Assembly: GCF_964340395.1 (NCBI RefSeq)
Contig: NC_135565.1
Location: 9,720,742-9,784,741, forward strand
DNA length: 64,000 nt
From: Glandiceps talaboti
Lineage: Eukaryota; Hemichordata; Enteropneusta; Spengelidae
Reading direction: 5' to 3'
In this document: positions 43,165-55,653 of the stretch, piece after piece
Layout of the letters: each line of letters starts with the position of its first letter
Numbering within the stretch: the first letter of the stretch is position 1
Translations under genes and position numbers: made by a program
The notes under the pieces: model-generated
What the model was told of the DNA's origin: nothing
Seen by the model: only the letters and a program-made list of their open reading frames with translations
Database searches by the model: none

Positions 43165-46100
43165 CTAAGAAGTCTCAGTTGCACCATACACACCTTTGTC
43201 TTGCCAATCTCTTGGTATAGTAAATACCATTCTAAACCAGCCAGGTTCACTACAAAAGAATCCCTTGCCTGCTGGAATGTAGACACCACAATCTAGGAAC
43301 TCCTGGTATAACAATAACTCATTCTCAAATGTGAGTGGAGATATGTACTGTGTAGACAAAACAAAAGAGTATTATTAATTAAGTAAGATATCTAAATATA
43401 CAGTAACATCTTCACAAGCACTAATAGTAATGAAATTCCTACTCCTGAAGTGAATCCCAAATATTTGCCGACATCTCGTCAGGATTGTCAGGGGTGTACT
43501 ACAATGGACCGTGAGTTTAACAGTTGGTCTGAGGACTTAGTGTTTTAACAGTTGGCCTCAGGACTTGGTGTTTTAACAGTTGGCGTCAGGGCATTGTGTT
43601 TTAACATCTGGTCTGAGGACTTTGTGTTTTAACATCTGGTCTGAGGACTTTGTGTTTTAACACCTGGTCTGAGGACTTTGTGTTTTAACACCTGGTCTGA
43701 GGACTTTGTGGTTTAACATCTGGTCTGAGGACTTTGTGTTTTAACATCTGGTCCGAGGACTTTGTGTTTTAACACCTGGTCTGAGGACTTTGTGTTTTAA
43801 CATCTGGTCTGAGGACTTTGTGTTTTAACACCTGGTCCGAGGACTTTGTGTTTTAACACCTGGTCTGAGGACTTTGTGTTTTAACATCTGGTCCGAGGAC
43901 TTTGTGTTTTAACACCTGGTCCGAGGACTTTGTGTTTTAACATCTGGTCTGAGGACTTTGTGTTTTAACATCTGGTCTGAGGACTTTGTGTTTTAACAGT
44001 TGGCCTGAGGACTCAGTGTTTTAAAATTTGACCTGAAAACTACAAAAATGTTTCAACTTCTGACCTGGGGATTTCACCCGAGGACTGCAGGGTGGTTTTT
44101 CTTCTTCAAAATCTGACCAAAAGACTGAAGTATTTCTTTCAACATTCAACCTGTGTAAATAGACACCAGAATAACTAACTTTTATGAAGATTGCATCTAT
44201 AATGTTATTAATCATTTATCCAATTACCTGTCGAAGGTCAATCCAGATGAAGATAGCTGCTGGTCTCACCAGATGTGGTATCCCTAGCTTAGTCAGTTCC
44301 TGTGACATGAACTTATGAGACTCCTTAAGTCGCTGACAATTTGTTAACATGAAGTTGGTCATCCATTCTGAAAGCATATACAGACACTGTCATGATTGGT
44401 TTTACATACATACTGATATAATTGATATAAAAATGTCAAAACCAACAAATACACGCAACTATTTGCTCTTTGACTCTACCTAGCCCAGATCTGTCAGGCT
44501 TGTCATGATGTTCCTATCTTTACTGAGAAGTTCTCTACACCAAGCCAACTGGGGAGTCGAGGGGTGTACTCCTCACATCACTATACATAAACACTTGAGA
44601 TTGTTTGATTATAACATAGTGGTATGATTACTAACTCAAGTACTCAAAGACATTTAACATTGTGCATGCGTATCAATTGACTGCATTCATGTCGCCATCT
44701 AAACTGGAGAATGATTTTTGGTGTAAAATGGGTCTAAAAATAAATGGATTCTGGGGTTGTCAACATTGGATACACTCCCCTGCCAGAACTGGCCATGGGT
44801 CTAGTGGTTTTGAATAAAAACACTATAAATCATAAATATATACCTTCATCAGCCAGTAGTTGGTTTAGAGTCACCTGTGTAGGACTTGATGCACAGAAAA
44901 AGAAAGCTATTTTTCCAAGTGCTGAGATTACTTGTTTATTCCAGGAATAAATTGCACCACATCTTAATCCAGACATACAAAAATCCTGTAACCCAATTGA
45001 GAAACATTACATTATGTATTACTCTCACAATATGGGTGTTTGCACCCAAGGATCTGGATCAGTGGTTACACACGTCTAGAGGTGAGGATGACAGAGATGC
45101 ATATGAGGGCCTGGACTCTTAAGATAGATGACATGAGCCTTAAAAAGACAATTTTAATCATGTAGCACTGATAGGTTTATGCTAGTCTAGTGCTACCCTT
45201 CATCGAATCTCTTTACGTCTAGCTCAATGAGGTCATGAGATGAAATTTACCATTCATCCACAGCCACCCACACAGTCATTAACATCATGTCTTTGTTAAT
45301 CAATCACAGAATTCTAACCAATAACGAGTTGGGGGGGGGGGGGGGGGGCAGTTACATAATGTCCAAATATGGTATATTTTTCAGTTGGGGATGCTACTTA
45401 TGTATTCATTGTTTACATCATTCTAACAGTTGGGTTTACTCATTTGCATGCACAACTTTTGGTTCATGATTGAGTCATTTGATCAGACAGGGTTAGAGAT
45501 GATTCAATGTCAAGTTTGCATCCAGATTTATGCATGTGTATTTTTTGTATGGTCAATACTTGTACTGAAACATTATTATAACTGAATTATTAATCTAGTT
45601 TGCCTAGTTGTTATACCACACAGTTACTAGTGATTACGGAACATATTTCAGTAAGTAAAGGTCCACAACGAAGCATGCAAGTCCTCAGTTATATAGCATA
45701 CTAACACCATGGCTATGTTTGTAGTGATGACTTGATGATATTCATTATACAACTACCGGTACATCCCTACCTCTTATTTTCACATATACACCAGCATTGA
45801 ACACTCAAACCTGATCATAATCATTGGTTGTCAGGGGCAACGTGGTATTAGTACAATAACAAGTATAATGCTTCATGAGAAACAAAAAGTAACAGAAAAA
45901 TGTGACAAAAATGGTTAGATCTTGACCGAATGTGTGCCCTTTATAAATTTCATTTACCAGTAATCTTACATTTACATCCAGTAGGATATCTCTAGCAAAT
46001 AATCATAGAATATGGCAATTTCAATACCCATTCGTCATCCATATAGCATTTTAAAAATATATTGGGAAAAGATCGCTAGACTATTTATACATACTGTATG

Positions 46101-49100
46101 TGTAACACTGACATTTTTTTAAAGATAAATATACTGTCTCAAGTTGGCTCATGTCCCCTTAAGCTATATGATCTATTCAAAATTCACTTTCATATCGATG
46201 TCAAATTTGATAAAATAGATTTTGTGATTTACCTTTGAAAATCCCCAAATAAAATGTGTTCTTTGTGGATCTGGTAAGTTATCTAAACTCAATACACTCA
46301 CAAACTTTGTGTCATCTTGGAAAACTGAAAACATGTAGATTTCATCAAGTATCACATGTAATTTATGTCTGCAAGAAAATATAAATGAAGATGAGAACCC
46401 AACTTTTAAATTCAACTAGCATAATATGACAGCACCCCACGACACATGAGTGTAAGTGTGGCATACTAGGGGTACTTGCATGAGTGCTTGCAGTGTTCTC
46501 TGCGGTCGTACTTTCATGAGTGTAGTAAGTGAAAGTACTGCAGAAAACACTGCAAGCACGAGTGCAAACACCCCCGATCGAGTACCCACACTGGAACTCA
46601 TGTGGCATGGGGTTCTGTTATTATTACATGTTTTATCTGAAATGGCAAATTTCCATAAAAATCATACAACGTGATTGCACGTTTATTTAACATAATTATA
46701 CCAGTGCCAGTAACATCAAATTAAGAAAAATCAAGAAAATTAATGGCAATTTTGAGCATTTTGACACAGCAGAACCAGTGACATAGACATGCATGTCGTG
46801 ACATGGATGTGTGTTGTCATGATGTAGAACAACCAGGGTATAAATTCCATATTTGTTTGTTTGTTCAACTTGGCTTGTGCATATGGTATAATTATCTCTA
46901 TTTGTATAAGCTTTCCTCTCATTCAGAGTATTCAAACTGTGTCCCTCAAATTGAATTACTGGAAACGTCATAATTATAGTCAGTTGGAAATCAAGGAAAT
47001 ATTGCATGCTCAATCAAATTGTCATACTACCCTGTTAATTCATACACAAGTTCTCTTCTTCCACTTTTGATTGAGAGACAGACATGTTTGGACAAGTACT
47101 TTCCCACCTGAAATCACATATATTGAAGCTACTGTTTTCACACCTCCAGTTTACTCAACACCTCCAGCAAATTTGAATCATTCTGTCAGATCCAGTTAGA
47201 CACTGAAGAAGGACAAACGATTTATTCAAAACATGTCTGTTTCTCAATCAAAGAGAACTTGTGTATGAAATCTTAGCGCTTCCATGACGTGTTCATACTT
47301 GTTAATCATTCCAATGAAAATATTTGCAATAATTGTTATAATAATTAACACATACCTTTTTGCAAACTGCAAGCAATCTTTTAAAAGTTGTTCAGAATAA
47401 ACATCACCCAGAGGATTATGTGGGTTCATCAAAAACAAAACACGTACATTAATATCCTGCAAAGAAAATAGAACTATGATGAAGATAGTTTCTAGGAGTA
47501 TCATAGCCTACCTGTACACATGTAGGACTAACGCTACTCACTATTTCAAGTCAGGGTTGTTGGTGGCTGAGTGGTTAAACCACTTGCCTCTTACCACTGC
47601 AGTCGGGGTTCGAACCTATTCAGTAAAAAGACACTTCACTAATCATACACATTCTCACAAGCCACAGAGTATATTTATCTGCTCGATCTAGACAGTGAGT
47701 CTTGGACGGTGTCATAAAAGATGCTGAGGTTTAGAACAGTGGATTATATACTCAGTGTTTTATTTAAGGGCGGTAAGTAGGTAAAATCTACCGGGGTTCC
47801 CACATCATTTTACCGGGGTTCCCCACCAAAATTATGATACATTGCATGGGAAGCACTACCAGTTTTACCTCTTTCCCCCTTTCTGTTACCGGGGTTCCCA
47901 AACCTTAGCAAAAACACTATATATTACTGTACCTGTTTCTGAGCTCTTAGCAGTGCTTCTTCTAATACACTCACTGTCAGTTGGAATGGTTCACCATTTC
48001 CGTCAGCACTCTTGTATAATATGAAGTCAATGATAAAAGTATTCAATATTTTTTTTGCATATACATGATTTACAAACTGTAATGATGAAATCATGTGGAT
48101 ATGGTGTGTTGAATCAGAATGTCCATGGCAATACATTGGTGTAGTACCATAGTTATTATCAGCAAGATCCCTACAATAGTGCTGTATTGAAATGCAGCGT
48201 GCTCACTTCAGGTAGGTCGCAGCCACTTCCATTTTGCTGTTGTAATCAAGTGCGTTCGAGAGAGATAGTGCATACAGCGACATGCGACATGTGATCTAGC
48301 AAAAGCACACAAGTTTCCGTCTTTGAAAATACGTGCGTAGAGATATATTAGTTGCATTCAGTGTTTCTAAATGAAATAATCTTGAGCAATATTGACAGTC
48401 ATACGATCAACTCTCAAGTCTTCTGAAAGTACTTTTACTAGATCGCAAGCCGGGGCATGCTGTATCGCGAATGTGATCAGTTCAATCGATAATAACTGCA
48501 AAACGGAAGTGACTGCAATGGAAGAGAGCGTGCCGCGAGCCGCAAAACATTTCAAATAGCACTATTTGGTTTCATTATGTTGTCGACAAATTCCAGTAAT
48601 TGATTTACTAAAAAGTACAAACCAATATCAATAACCGTAAATTAAACCTAATGACCGTGTAAAGACAGTTTAATGTTGGATCCAAAAGATACAATTTATA
48701 CTTATTTGTATACATGTGCAATAAATGGGTGCAAAAGCTATCGGGGGGGGGGGGGGGGGGGGGGGGGATATATTTCACAGGTTAGCTTTGCATGTATCAA
48801 TTGTACATCTGGCAACTACTAGTAGAACAATTAGGTTTGTGTATGTGTACAAGCTGTACATCTGGCAACATCTGGCAATGCCATTGCCTGACAATATATT
48901 TGCATATTGTATAATAACTTCATCTGGTATGCTGGTGTACAGTCATCTGGTGTTGTAATGTATACATTACCTGACTGGTAAGATCTGCATGTACCAGTTG
49001 TACATCTGCTAATCTCTGTACATCTTTCTGAACTGAGGCATAGTATGGCGTGGAAATCAACCACGCATCTATTGAAAATAACAGACACACAACATAATTG

Positions 49101-51414
49101 AAAATAATCTCACTTACAGACCTAAAATAAATCAACGATGCATATTGAAATCAAGTCACAAAATAAATCGATCAATCAATCAATCAATATCAATCAGGTG
49201 TTCAATATAAGTAGTTTATTTACCCAAATGTGTAAATGAAAATGATTACAAAACCTTGGTAACAAAACACAAAAGAGAGAAAGGGAAATGGGGAGTCAAG
49301 AAAGAGCTTAGAGCTAGTCTAGCATGAAAAATGTTTTATTTTGACTCACTGTGAATTCAAAGAAACAGTTTTGTGTTTAAATCTTGTTTCATCCAACAGT
49401 AATGTTGATTTGTGTTCACATACATGTATCAGAGATTACTTGCACTGGTGCACATGCATACTAGTGGTATTTTCACTACAGTGCAATACCGAAAACATTA
49501 TTGCATACCTGCATGCAAATGAGGATGCGATCATTCAATACACACAAATTCGCACGATCACGCTGTATGATCTTTATGGAAATTTGCCTTTTCAGATAAA
49601 CAAAATGCAATAATAACAGAACCCAACGCCATGTGAGTTCCAGTGTGGGTACTCAGGGGTATTTGCACTTGTGCCTGTAATGTTTTCTGGTGCACTTTCA
49701 GTCACTACGCTCATGGAAGTTCGAGCGCAAAGAACATTGCAAATACCCCAAGTACGCCACACTGGGACTAGCGCATCATGGGGTTCTGTTATATTATTTT
49801 ATATGATTAGGGATGACGTGGGAGATGTAAAAGACATCATGACGCCTAATTGAAACTCTATAGTCACTCTGGTTTGATAGTAATTGAAACTCTATAGTCA
49901 CTCTGGTTTGGTAGTATATCCCCTAGCAAACATAAAGTAGTCAAGATTTGTCTTGATTTACTATATAGAATTATACAATAACCAAAGTTGTTAAAAGTTA
50001 ATACTCTTAAAAAAAAATACAAAGTATGGCATTCTGATCCATGTTGTAATTATAAAAGTTAATAATTGTAATTAAGATATAAAGGTGTTGTTACCTTTTG
50101 CATTACAGAGTACTTGAGCCAAAGCTGCTATACAAGGCCCACAACCATTTAAAATTACCAACTGATGAAATAAAACAGTACAAGTAAACACAAAGTTGAC
50201 AATTTTCTTTCAAGTTCGTTAAAAAATCCTATGCATTTTTGTTTTGTAACTGATTGATTGAATTTACCATATTATTTGTGTAGCATTCCATGGATATATA
50301 TAGAATGTGGTTACAAGCAATATAACATAATTTCAAGGTTATCGTTCATTGTCCACACAATAACAAAAATTTTACATATTTGTTATCTTTTTGCAATGTA
50401 CCAAGTTACAAATGTGGACTTGGTATATGTTATTTCACATTGATTTTTTAAGTAGGAAGCCATCATAAAATTATTTTGTCAATTAAAAATCCAAAATAAA
50501 TACCCAACCCAACCAATCACACTACTCTACAACCATAATTTTTACTTCCAGTCCAGATATTTCACCCAAACAGCACTCCTAGTGGCCAAGTTGAATAAAT
50601 CTTTTGTTTTTTCGTGATCACTGGACTATTCTATTTTACTTTTGCCATTATTATCACTGATTGTACAAAGACATTTACAACACAAAATAATATGATCACT
50701 TATTTGACATAAAAATATAATTATAAGATTTATACTTACATTAGCAGGATCTAGTGGTTGGTAAACATTGGAATGTTTGTTCAAAAATGAAGTCATTGAT
50801 GTCTTTAATTCTGGCATACCAGTGTACGGTTGATACCGTAATAGTTCATTAGAACTCACTTTAAACGGATTATCCAGCTGAGATAACTAGAGGGAAAAAA
50901 TACAATGTGAACTTTAAAATGGCATATACTTCATGATTAATATTCATAATTACTTCACTTAAACCGTGCACTAGTCAGGTTCAACATAAAAGTTGGAATA
51001 TATACTCTGGTCATTCTACATCATGAAAATGCATGTCTATATCACTGGTCACTGGTTCTTCTGTGTTCGAAATATGAGTCAGAACGTTCAGAATTGCCAT
51101 TATTTTCCCTGATTTTTTCTTTGATATTAATGGTGATGCCATGGTATAATTATGTTGTTCTCCAATATTTTTCTTCATGCATCTGGAAAATACTTGTGAC
51201 CTATGGGTTGTCACTACTTGTCTAGCAACTCATAGTGATAAAGACCCCCTATTAGGCCACTCATATTTTTCTTGGCCGAATGAAGAAAAATACTGGGGAA
51301 TAACAGATATCTAACTGTTCTTTTGAATTCAGATATACATATACATCCTCCTCCCATCAGAAAATTATCAACCTGAGCCATGATTCAATTGTCTAGATTT
51401 GGACAGAAATACAT

Positions 51415-51463
<49 letters not shown>

Positions 51464-53106
51464 ATATTCAGAAATGCATACATTTGAATCAATAACTCAA
51501 CATTAAATATTCAGAAATGTATACTACAGCATATGAATCAATAAATCAATCAATCAGTCAATCAATTGATCAATCATGTGTACAGAAATCATGCATACAT
51601 ATGAATAAAGAAATCAACATCAAATGTACAGAAATGTATACAGCATATGTAGGAATGAATCAATAAATCAATCAATGAAATTGAAGTAGCACCAAACTCA
51701 AAGAAATAATTCTGTTCAGTGGCACTGAGTAGTCAGACCACACTAAAGGGTTTGTTAACCAAATGTGTTTTCAGTTTCACAATGAATCGATCCAGACTGG
51801 AGTCCATGATATGAAGTAAAAGTTCACTTCCAAACTGCTGTCGTTTACAAAAGTGTAAAGTGACAGCAATGTGCCTAGGTAAAGGTCTAGAGGTAGTGAC
51901 AGATATAAATAAGAACTGAATGGTCTCAACAAAACTCAACTCAAAGGGTTTCCAAAGTTCTAACTGGCTTTCACCCTGATGTCCAAGCATCATCAGATCA
52001 CCCAGTAAATAACTTTTACACCTACCTTCTCTGCTACTAAATCATGTGATATAATATTTTCAGCTGTACCTAAATTGATAATTCCCTACAAAAACAAAAA
52101 AGAAGTACCTAAAATTGAAACTCCACCCAAAAAATTTGAAATTTATATTCTATAATTAATTCTATAGTGGGGATAATGATGTGTTGTCTTTATATAGGAG
52201 CAATGCATTCTGGTAAATAAACAATGGTAGCAGCTTTGATGTCATTGCTTGCCTTAGCACTATGTGAAAATTTGAAGCAGGTATAGCTCCTATCACCGTT
52301 TACATCTCACAATTCCTTTCCTCAGTGTAGCCATCAGACTCTATTTGCCAATAGGCCATTCCAGACTGCAACAGGAAATTGAGAATACAGCGCCCTCGCT
52401 CAAATTGGGGGTATCATCACCTCATAGTATCGTTTCTTAAAAGCTTTGTTCCTTGTATTCTGTAGAAGTGTAAATCAGGGATGTTTTTCATATTGTTCAG
52501 ACATCGAGGAAAGCAGCAGTGTTCTATGATTAACTGAGTAACCTATACCATGTATAGTATATCCCCAAGGTACACACAGACAGGAAGTAGAGTGCCACCA
52601 TGGCAAATTTTGGAAAGGCCTATTGGTGTAACTTTGATAGAGGTCAGAGAGGTCATGTGATGCAGGGTTGTGAACAAGACTTTCCTTTGTCCTCTAAGCA
52701 AATGAAATACAGGTATAATAATAACCAGCCACACTTTACCACCCCACCCCCCCCCCCACCCCCGTCCCCAAACCCCCAATTACTATAAAATGATGCCTCT
52801 AATACACATTAACAATGACAATTAAATTCACAACTTCTTATTAAACTGAATTTCATATATGTTTGTTTCTCTGCCAACTATAATGCTTTGAAAGATGTGT
52901 TTTGTTGAGATGTGATAAACTAAAGAACAGAAAAACATAAAAATCATACTTACCTGTGGATTTTTCTCTTTGTGGTATTTATTTTGCTGCCATGCTGATG
53001 CTCCATGTTCTAATATAACACTTGTTTTAAGATAATTGTCTCCACGCTGTGATAGTAATGAGTCATCTGTCCCACTATCCTTATCACTCAAAACCAGTTT
53101 ATCCAT
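43165..53106 (-). CDS. ACCS: 1-aminocyclopropane-1-carboxylate synthase-like PLP enzyme, 11 exons
   Basis: Exons on -: 53106-52954, 52085-52026, 50886-50740, 50161-50095, 49068-48971, 48010-47933, 47456-47356, 46368-46233, 44985-44844, 44367-44228 and 43347-43165. All have GT-AG borders and matching phases, giving 434 residues, close to the usual length. The start has a strong context (ACCATGG). Fold-type I landmarks: GTAEN (about 57-61), YQPYTGMPELK (Tyr about 92), LNGCG (125-128), STPYY (148-152), NPHNPLGD (Asn about 215), LDEIY (Asp about 243, Tyr about 246), WGFSK with the PLP lysine at about 280, SGLRCG (Arg about 288) and SEPGWFR (Arg about 413). The active site is complete. In animals ACCS proteins are not known to make ethylene precursor and the substrate is uncertain, so a cytosolic aminotransferase or lyase is a safe description. 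Confidence 0.9.
43510..44030. repeat. 28 bp minisatellite, about 18 copies
   Basis: The unit reads about GGTCTGAGGACTTTGTG then TTTTAACAYCT. It lies in the last intron of ACCS (43348-44227) and decays at both edges. Confidence 0.92.
44986..46232 (-). other. ACCS intron 8
   Basis: Contains a G run at 45331-45348. No exon or repeat family is recognised beyond this. A + frame at 44886-45122 overlaps ACCS exon 9 antisense. Confidence 0.5.
46425..46628. mobile_element. Foldback MITE, about 200 bp, copy 1
   Basis: The left ACAGCACCCCACGACACATGAG and the right CTCATGTGGCATGGGGTTCTG are inverted, with TGCTTGCAGTGTT and AACACTGCAAGCA pairing inside. It lies in an ACCS intron; its relative is at 49611-49795. 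Confidence 0.8.
46629..47355 (-). other. Remainder of ACCS intron 7
   Basis: Unrecognised sequence. Near 47199-47250 the text ACTGAAGAAGGACAAACG followed by AAAACATGTCTG resembles the CTGAAGAAG-type 3' tails of retroelements, but no reverse transcriptase is seen. Confidence 0.35.
47557..47640 (+). mobile_element. SINE fragment (tRNA-like head)
   Basis: GTGGCTGAGTGGTTAAACCAC (A box) and GGGGTTCGAACC (B box) as in the SINE at 41876-42150. The body is lost. Confidence 0.7.
47756..47910. repeat. Degenerate repeat with ACCGGGGTTCCC modules
   Basis: TACCGGGGTTCCC occurs three times (near 47790, 47812 and 47887), and GGTAGGTAAAATCTACC links it to a related sequence at 56757-56870. Confidence 0.6.
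48011..48970 (-). other. ACCS intron 5
   Basis: Contains a G run at 48742-48768. The rest is unrecognised. Confidence 0.4.
48742..48768. repeat. Poly-G tract
   Basis: Roughly 27 consecutive G residues, a likely assembly-difficult homopolymer. Confidence 0.9.
49169..49190. repeat. (AATC)n microsatellite
   Basis: Short run of AATC in ACCS intron 4. Confidence 0.8.
49611..49795. mobile_element. Foldback MITE, about 185 bp, copy 2
   Basis: AATAATAACAGAACCCAACGCCATG is inverted as CATGGGGTTCTGTTATATT, with GGTATTTGCACTTG and CAAATACC pairing inside. Same family as 46425-46628, also in an ACCS intron. Confidence 0.75.
50887..52025 (-). other. ACCS intron 2
   Basis: Holds (AATC)n text at 51414-51463 and 51540-51680, and sequence at 51920-52000 related to the tandem units at the window end. 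The 67-codon frame at 51011-51214 has no splice or family support. Confidence 0.5.
51414..51463. repeat. (AATC)n microsatellite
   Basis: Tetranucleotide run, with degenerate echoes down to 51680. Confidence 0.95.
52240..52620 (-). repeat. Dispersed repeat, about 380 bp, copy 2
   Basis: Inverted relative of 40835-41215 lying in ACCS intron 1, for example CTATGATTAACTGAGTAACC, CCCCAAGGTACACACAGACAGG and GTAGAGTGCCACCATGGC. Confidence 0.75.
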
Positions 53107-53164
53107 GGTTATGTTACTATTGTAATGTCTAAACAATTATAGATAAGTCGAGAAATAAAAACAT

Positions 53165-53568
53165 TAAAGGGGAACACAACTGCAGAAAATAAAAGGTATT
53201 TCCATAAAATGTCGGTTCTGGAGATTGATGTATTTTATTTTCGCATCATGTAATTTTCAGTCGGTTGCCATGACACACTAAATTGAATTTCTTTTTCACC
53301 TCTGTATTGTACAATCAGTGATGCACCATTGAGATTAGTTTTAGCATATCTGAATATTCATTAGATGAACACTGAATATTTATGACTCCTAAGAACATAA
53401 CACTAGTAATGGTGCATCATTGAAAGAACAATAGGGCCTCGAGAGGTGAAAACAGTGTGTTTCTTGGAAACCGATGAATATTATGTGATCATGTGATCTG
53501 GAATTTTAAATAACTCTCCCAGAGAACCCAATTGGTATTTCCTTTAGTGGCGTTCTCCTTTTAATAAA
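53165..53568. mobile_element. TTAA-flanked MITE-like element
   Basis: AAGGGGAAC at the left and GTTCTCCTT at the right are inverted, GGTATTTCC pairs with GGAAATACC inside, and TTAA occurs at both outer borders. TTAA points to a Kolobok or piggyBac relative. No transposase. Confidence 0.6.
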
Positions 53569-53569
53569 T

Positions 53570-54480
53570 GAATAAATTATCTGCTTTTAATATATGATTT
53601 CAGAGTCAATATGATTGGTTTTATAATGGGTATAATGATATAAGTGAAAGAGGTAGAATTTCTGAGTTGGAGGGAATCATTCTGGAAATTGTGACTTTTT
53701 CATGTGTATAGGACAGAGAATGTGTACTGTACATGCTGATTATTATATCGCATGTTATGAGTTATATATCTGTACATAATTAGTAATAAATAAATATTTC
53801 AGAAGGTTTTTTAGGAATATGACAAAATATGATCTACATCTGCATACAGGCTACCCCCCTATGCCTTAAAAAGTGGAATAATTTGACAACTGCTGATATG
53901 AAGTTAGGAATCAACAACAGAGGTTCAGTCTATTTCATAAACTGATTGATATATTGATGAGAAGTGAGATTGCTGTGACTTGCATATTATATTACTAATT
54001 TGCATAACTAAAGATTTTTACCAGAAAGATTTATTATCAATAGTTGCTAATAATCTCACAGATTATAAATTATATTGAAAATCTTCAAATCGTGGGGTGG
54101 GGGAGGGGTATCCAGCACATGTAATGAGAAAATCAGTGTTAAACTCCCCAAACACCACATCTGTATCAGTTGAAAGGGCCATCCCTAGTGTGGAATGGGT
54201 ATAAATTCGTGAAAGTTACATACATAGTAACGAAATACACCAAACAATAGGAGGTGAAAGGTCGTCTACTTCCTTGAATGAAATATGCCGAGTCATCCTT
54301 TCCATAGTTTACCTACGAGGTAAACAGGCGAGCCAGGGCTCGTCTGGACATTCGTCTGCGCAGCCTGTCTGCGCATATTTATCGTGCATTCACATAGAAA
54401 TCCTACTTTGGTCTAGATATTCATAGAATTTGATGCTTTTATAGAGTTTGGATCTTTAAATACAACATAACAAACATTAT
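53570..54480. other. Intergenic, upstream of ACCS coding start
   Basis: No gene recognised. The acceptor-like CATTACAATAG just upstream of the ACCS ATG suggests a 5' UTR intron here. Confidence 0.4.
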
Positions 54481-54489
54481 TATGAATAA

Positions 54490-54733
54490 GGCTCTCTGAG
54501 AAGTGGAAATTCCAGGAAATGTTCCGAAAGAATTACAACATCTTTGTCGATTGATCACAGAGTGCATCGTGACTTATCCAAGTGACATATTTTCGATACG
54601 TAAAGTGACATGGACAGATTTTACGTTGCAGGGCTTCAATGCCTTCATCTGTGTAGAATTTAATAACAAATCGAATGATGTATGTGACATGCTTAGCCAG
54701 TGCGTCTTTCTCTTAGCCCAGGCCGTTTTATGA
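54490..54733 (+). pseudogene. Unrecognised exon-like fragment
   Basis: An open frame of about 76 codons without an ATG, preceded by CTCTCTGAG, ends in TGA. The peptide (LQHLCRLITECIVTYPSD ... FICVEFNNKSND) has protein-like composition, and the DNA lacks repeats. It may be a last exon or a gene relic; I do not recognise a family. Confidence 0.25.
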
Positions 54734-55254
54734 CTGGTATGTTTTCTTCACGGAAGTGAAACTGAGAAATCTGAAAACGAACATCGACCAAACAAAACGG
54801 TATTATGAAAAATCTCACATAAAACTATGTTTTTTGAAGGTACAAAACATGCGAGTATAGGTAACTTGTAGATTGTACTGTGACTTTGGAACATTTGTAC
54901 ATGTAGCATTCTAAAAATAACACTGCATTGTTATATAGATAGCATCTCGAAGGATCTAGGAACACATGAAATAGCGCGCCATTTGACGTGATTCAACTCT
55001 GACCGTATGCAAATCAGATCGAATGTCCAGACTGTATACATGTAAAGCCAGGGCACCTGTTTTCATCACGTGACATGACGGTCACACTGTCATAATTATA
55101 TACCACATCCATTTTAATACCAAAATTTAGCACATGACGCAGAGTGTGAGAGAGAAATGACGATTGTGAATGACCTACTTTGGTTACACGACCTTGAAGT
55201 TGAACACGAGCATATAGATGAAGTTGGATCATAGAGATCGAGTCACCGGGATCA

Positions 55255-55345
55255 AGTCGACCTTATATACGTACCTCCACTGCCGCCTTGACTTGTCAAT
55301 GACTATATATAGCCCGAGCCACCACTCCGTCGCTGATTGGTCGAC
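55255..55345 (-). promoter_or_regulatory. Possible ACCS upstream promoter and first-exon donor
   Basis: On - the order is CCAAT (about 55337), TATATATAG (about 55307) and a strong donor GGAG|GTACGT near 55264. This would suit a short non-coding first exon spliced to the acceptor above the ACCS ATG. Tentative. Confidence 0.25.
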
Positions 55346-55518
55346 CAAAAACAGCGAATTTGACAAACTATAATTTATGTTCAAGCATAATAAACGTGCT
55401 CTTTCTATGGATGGTGCAAGTGCAGATATAGTACTGCAAGCGAGCCAAGGGATGTATATCGAAGCCCGCCCCCAAGCGGTCAGAAGAAGCTCCACCCCGC
55501 TGCCAGGTATGTACTTAC

Positions 55519-55653
55519 ACAGGTACTCGAAACAATCTGTATGATTTTTTTTTAAATATCTATAGTAAACATTTTTTTTTTAAATCATACAAATTGTCTT
55601 ATTTACTATACATATTTTTTTTAAATCATACATATATTGATTCGAGTACCTGT
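55519..55653. mobile_element. Small foldback, about 135 bp
   Basis: ACAGGTACTCGAA and TTCGAGTACCTGT are inverted, with AAATCATAC repeated inside among T runs. GTACTTAC occurs just outside both ends (55511-55518 and 55656-55663) and may be an 8 bp duplication. Confidence 0.65.

Noticed and set aside
44480-44560. Possible extra ACCS exon on - (LAWCRELL)
   Set aside because: The true exon 9 at 44985-44844 supplies this region and joins exon 10 in phase; the candidate is redundant.
55229-55495. 88-codon minus frame upstream of ACCS, in phase with the ACCS start exon
   Set aside because: In-frame fusion to ACCS is possible, but the region holds TATA and CCAAT boxes and the peptide is not ACCS-like, so I treat it as promoter or UTR.
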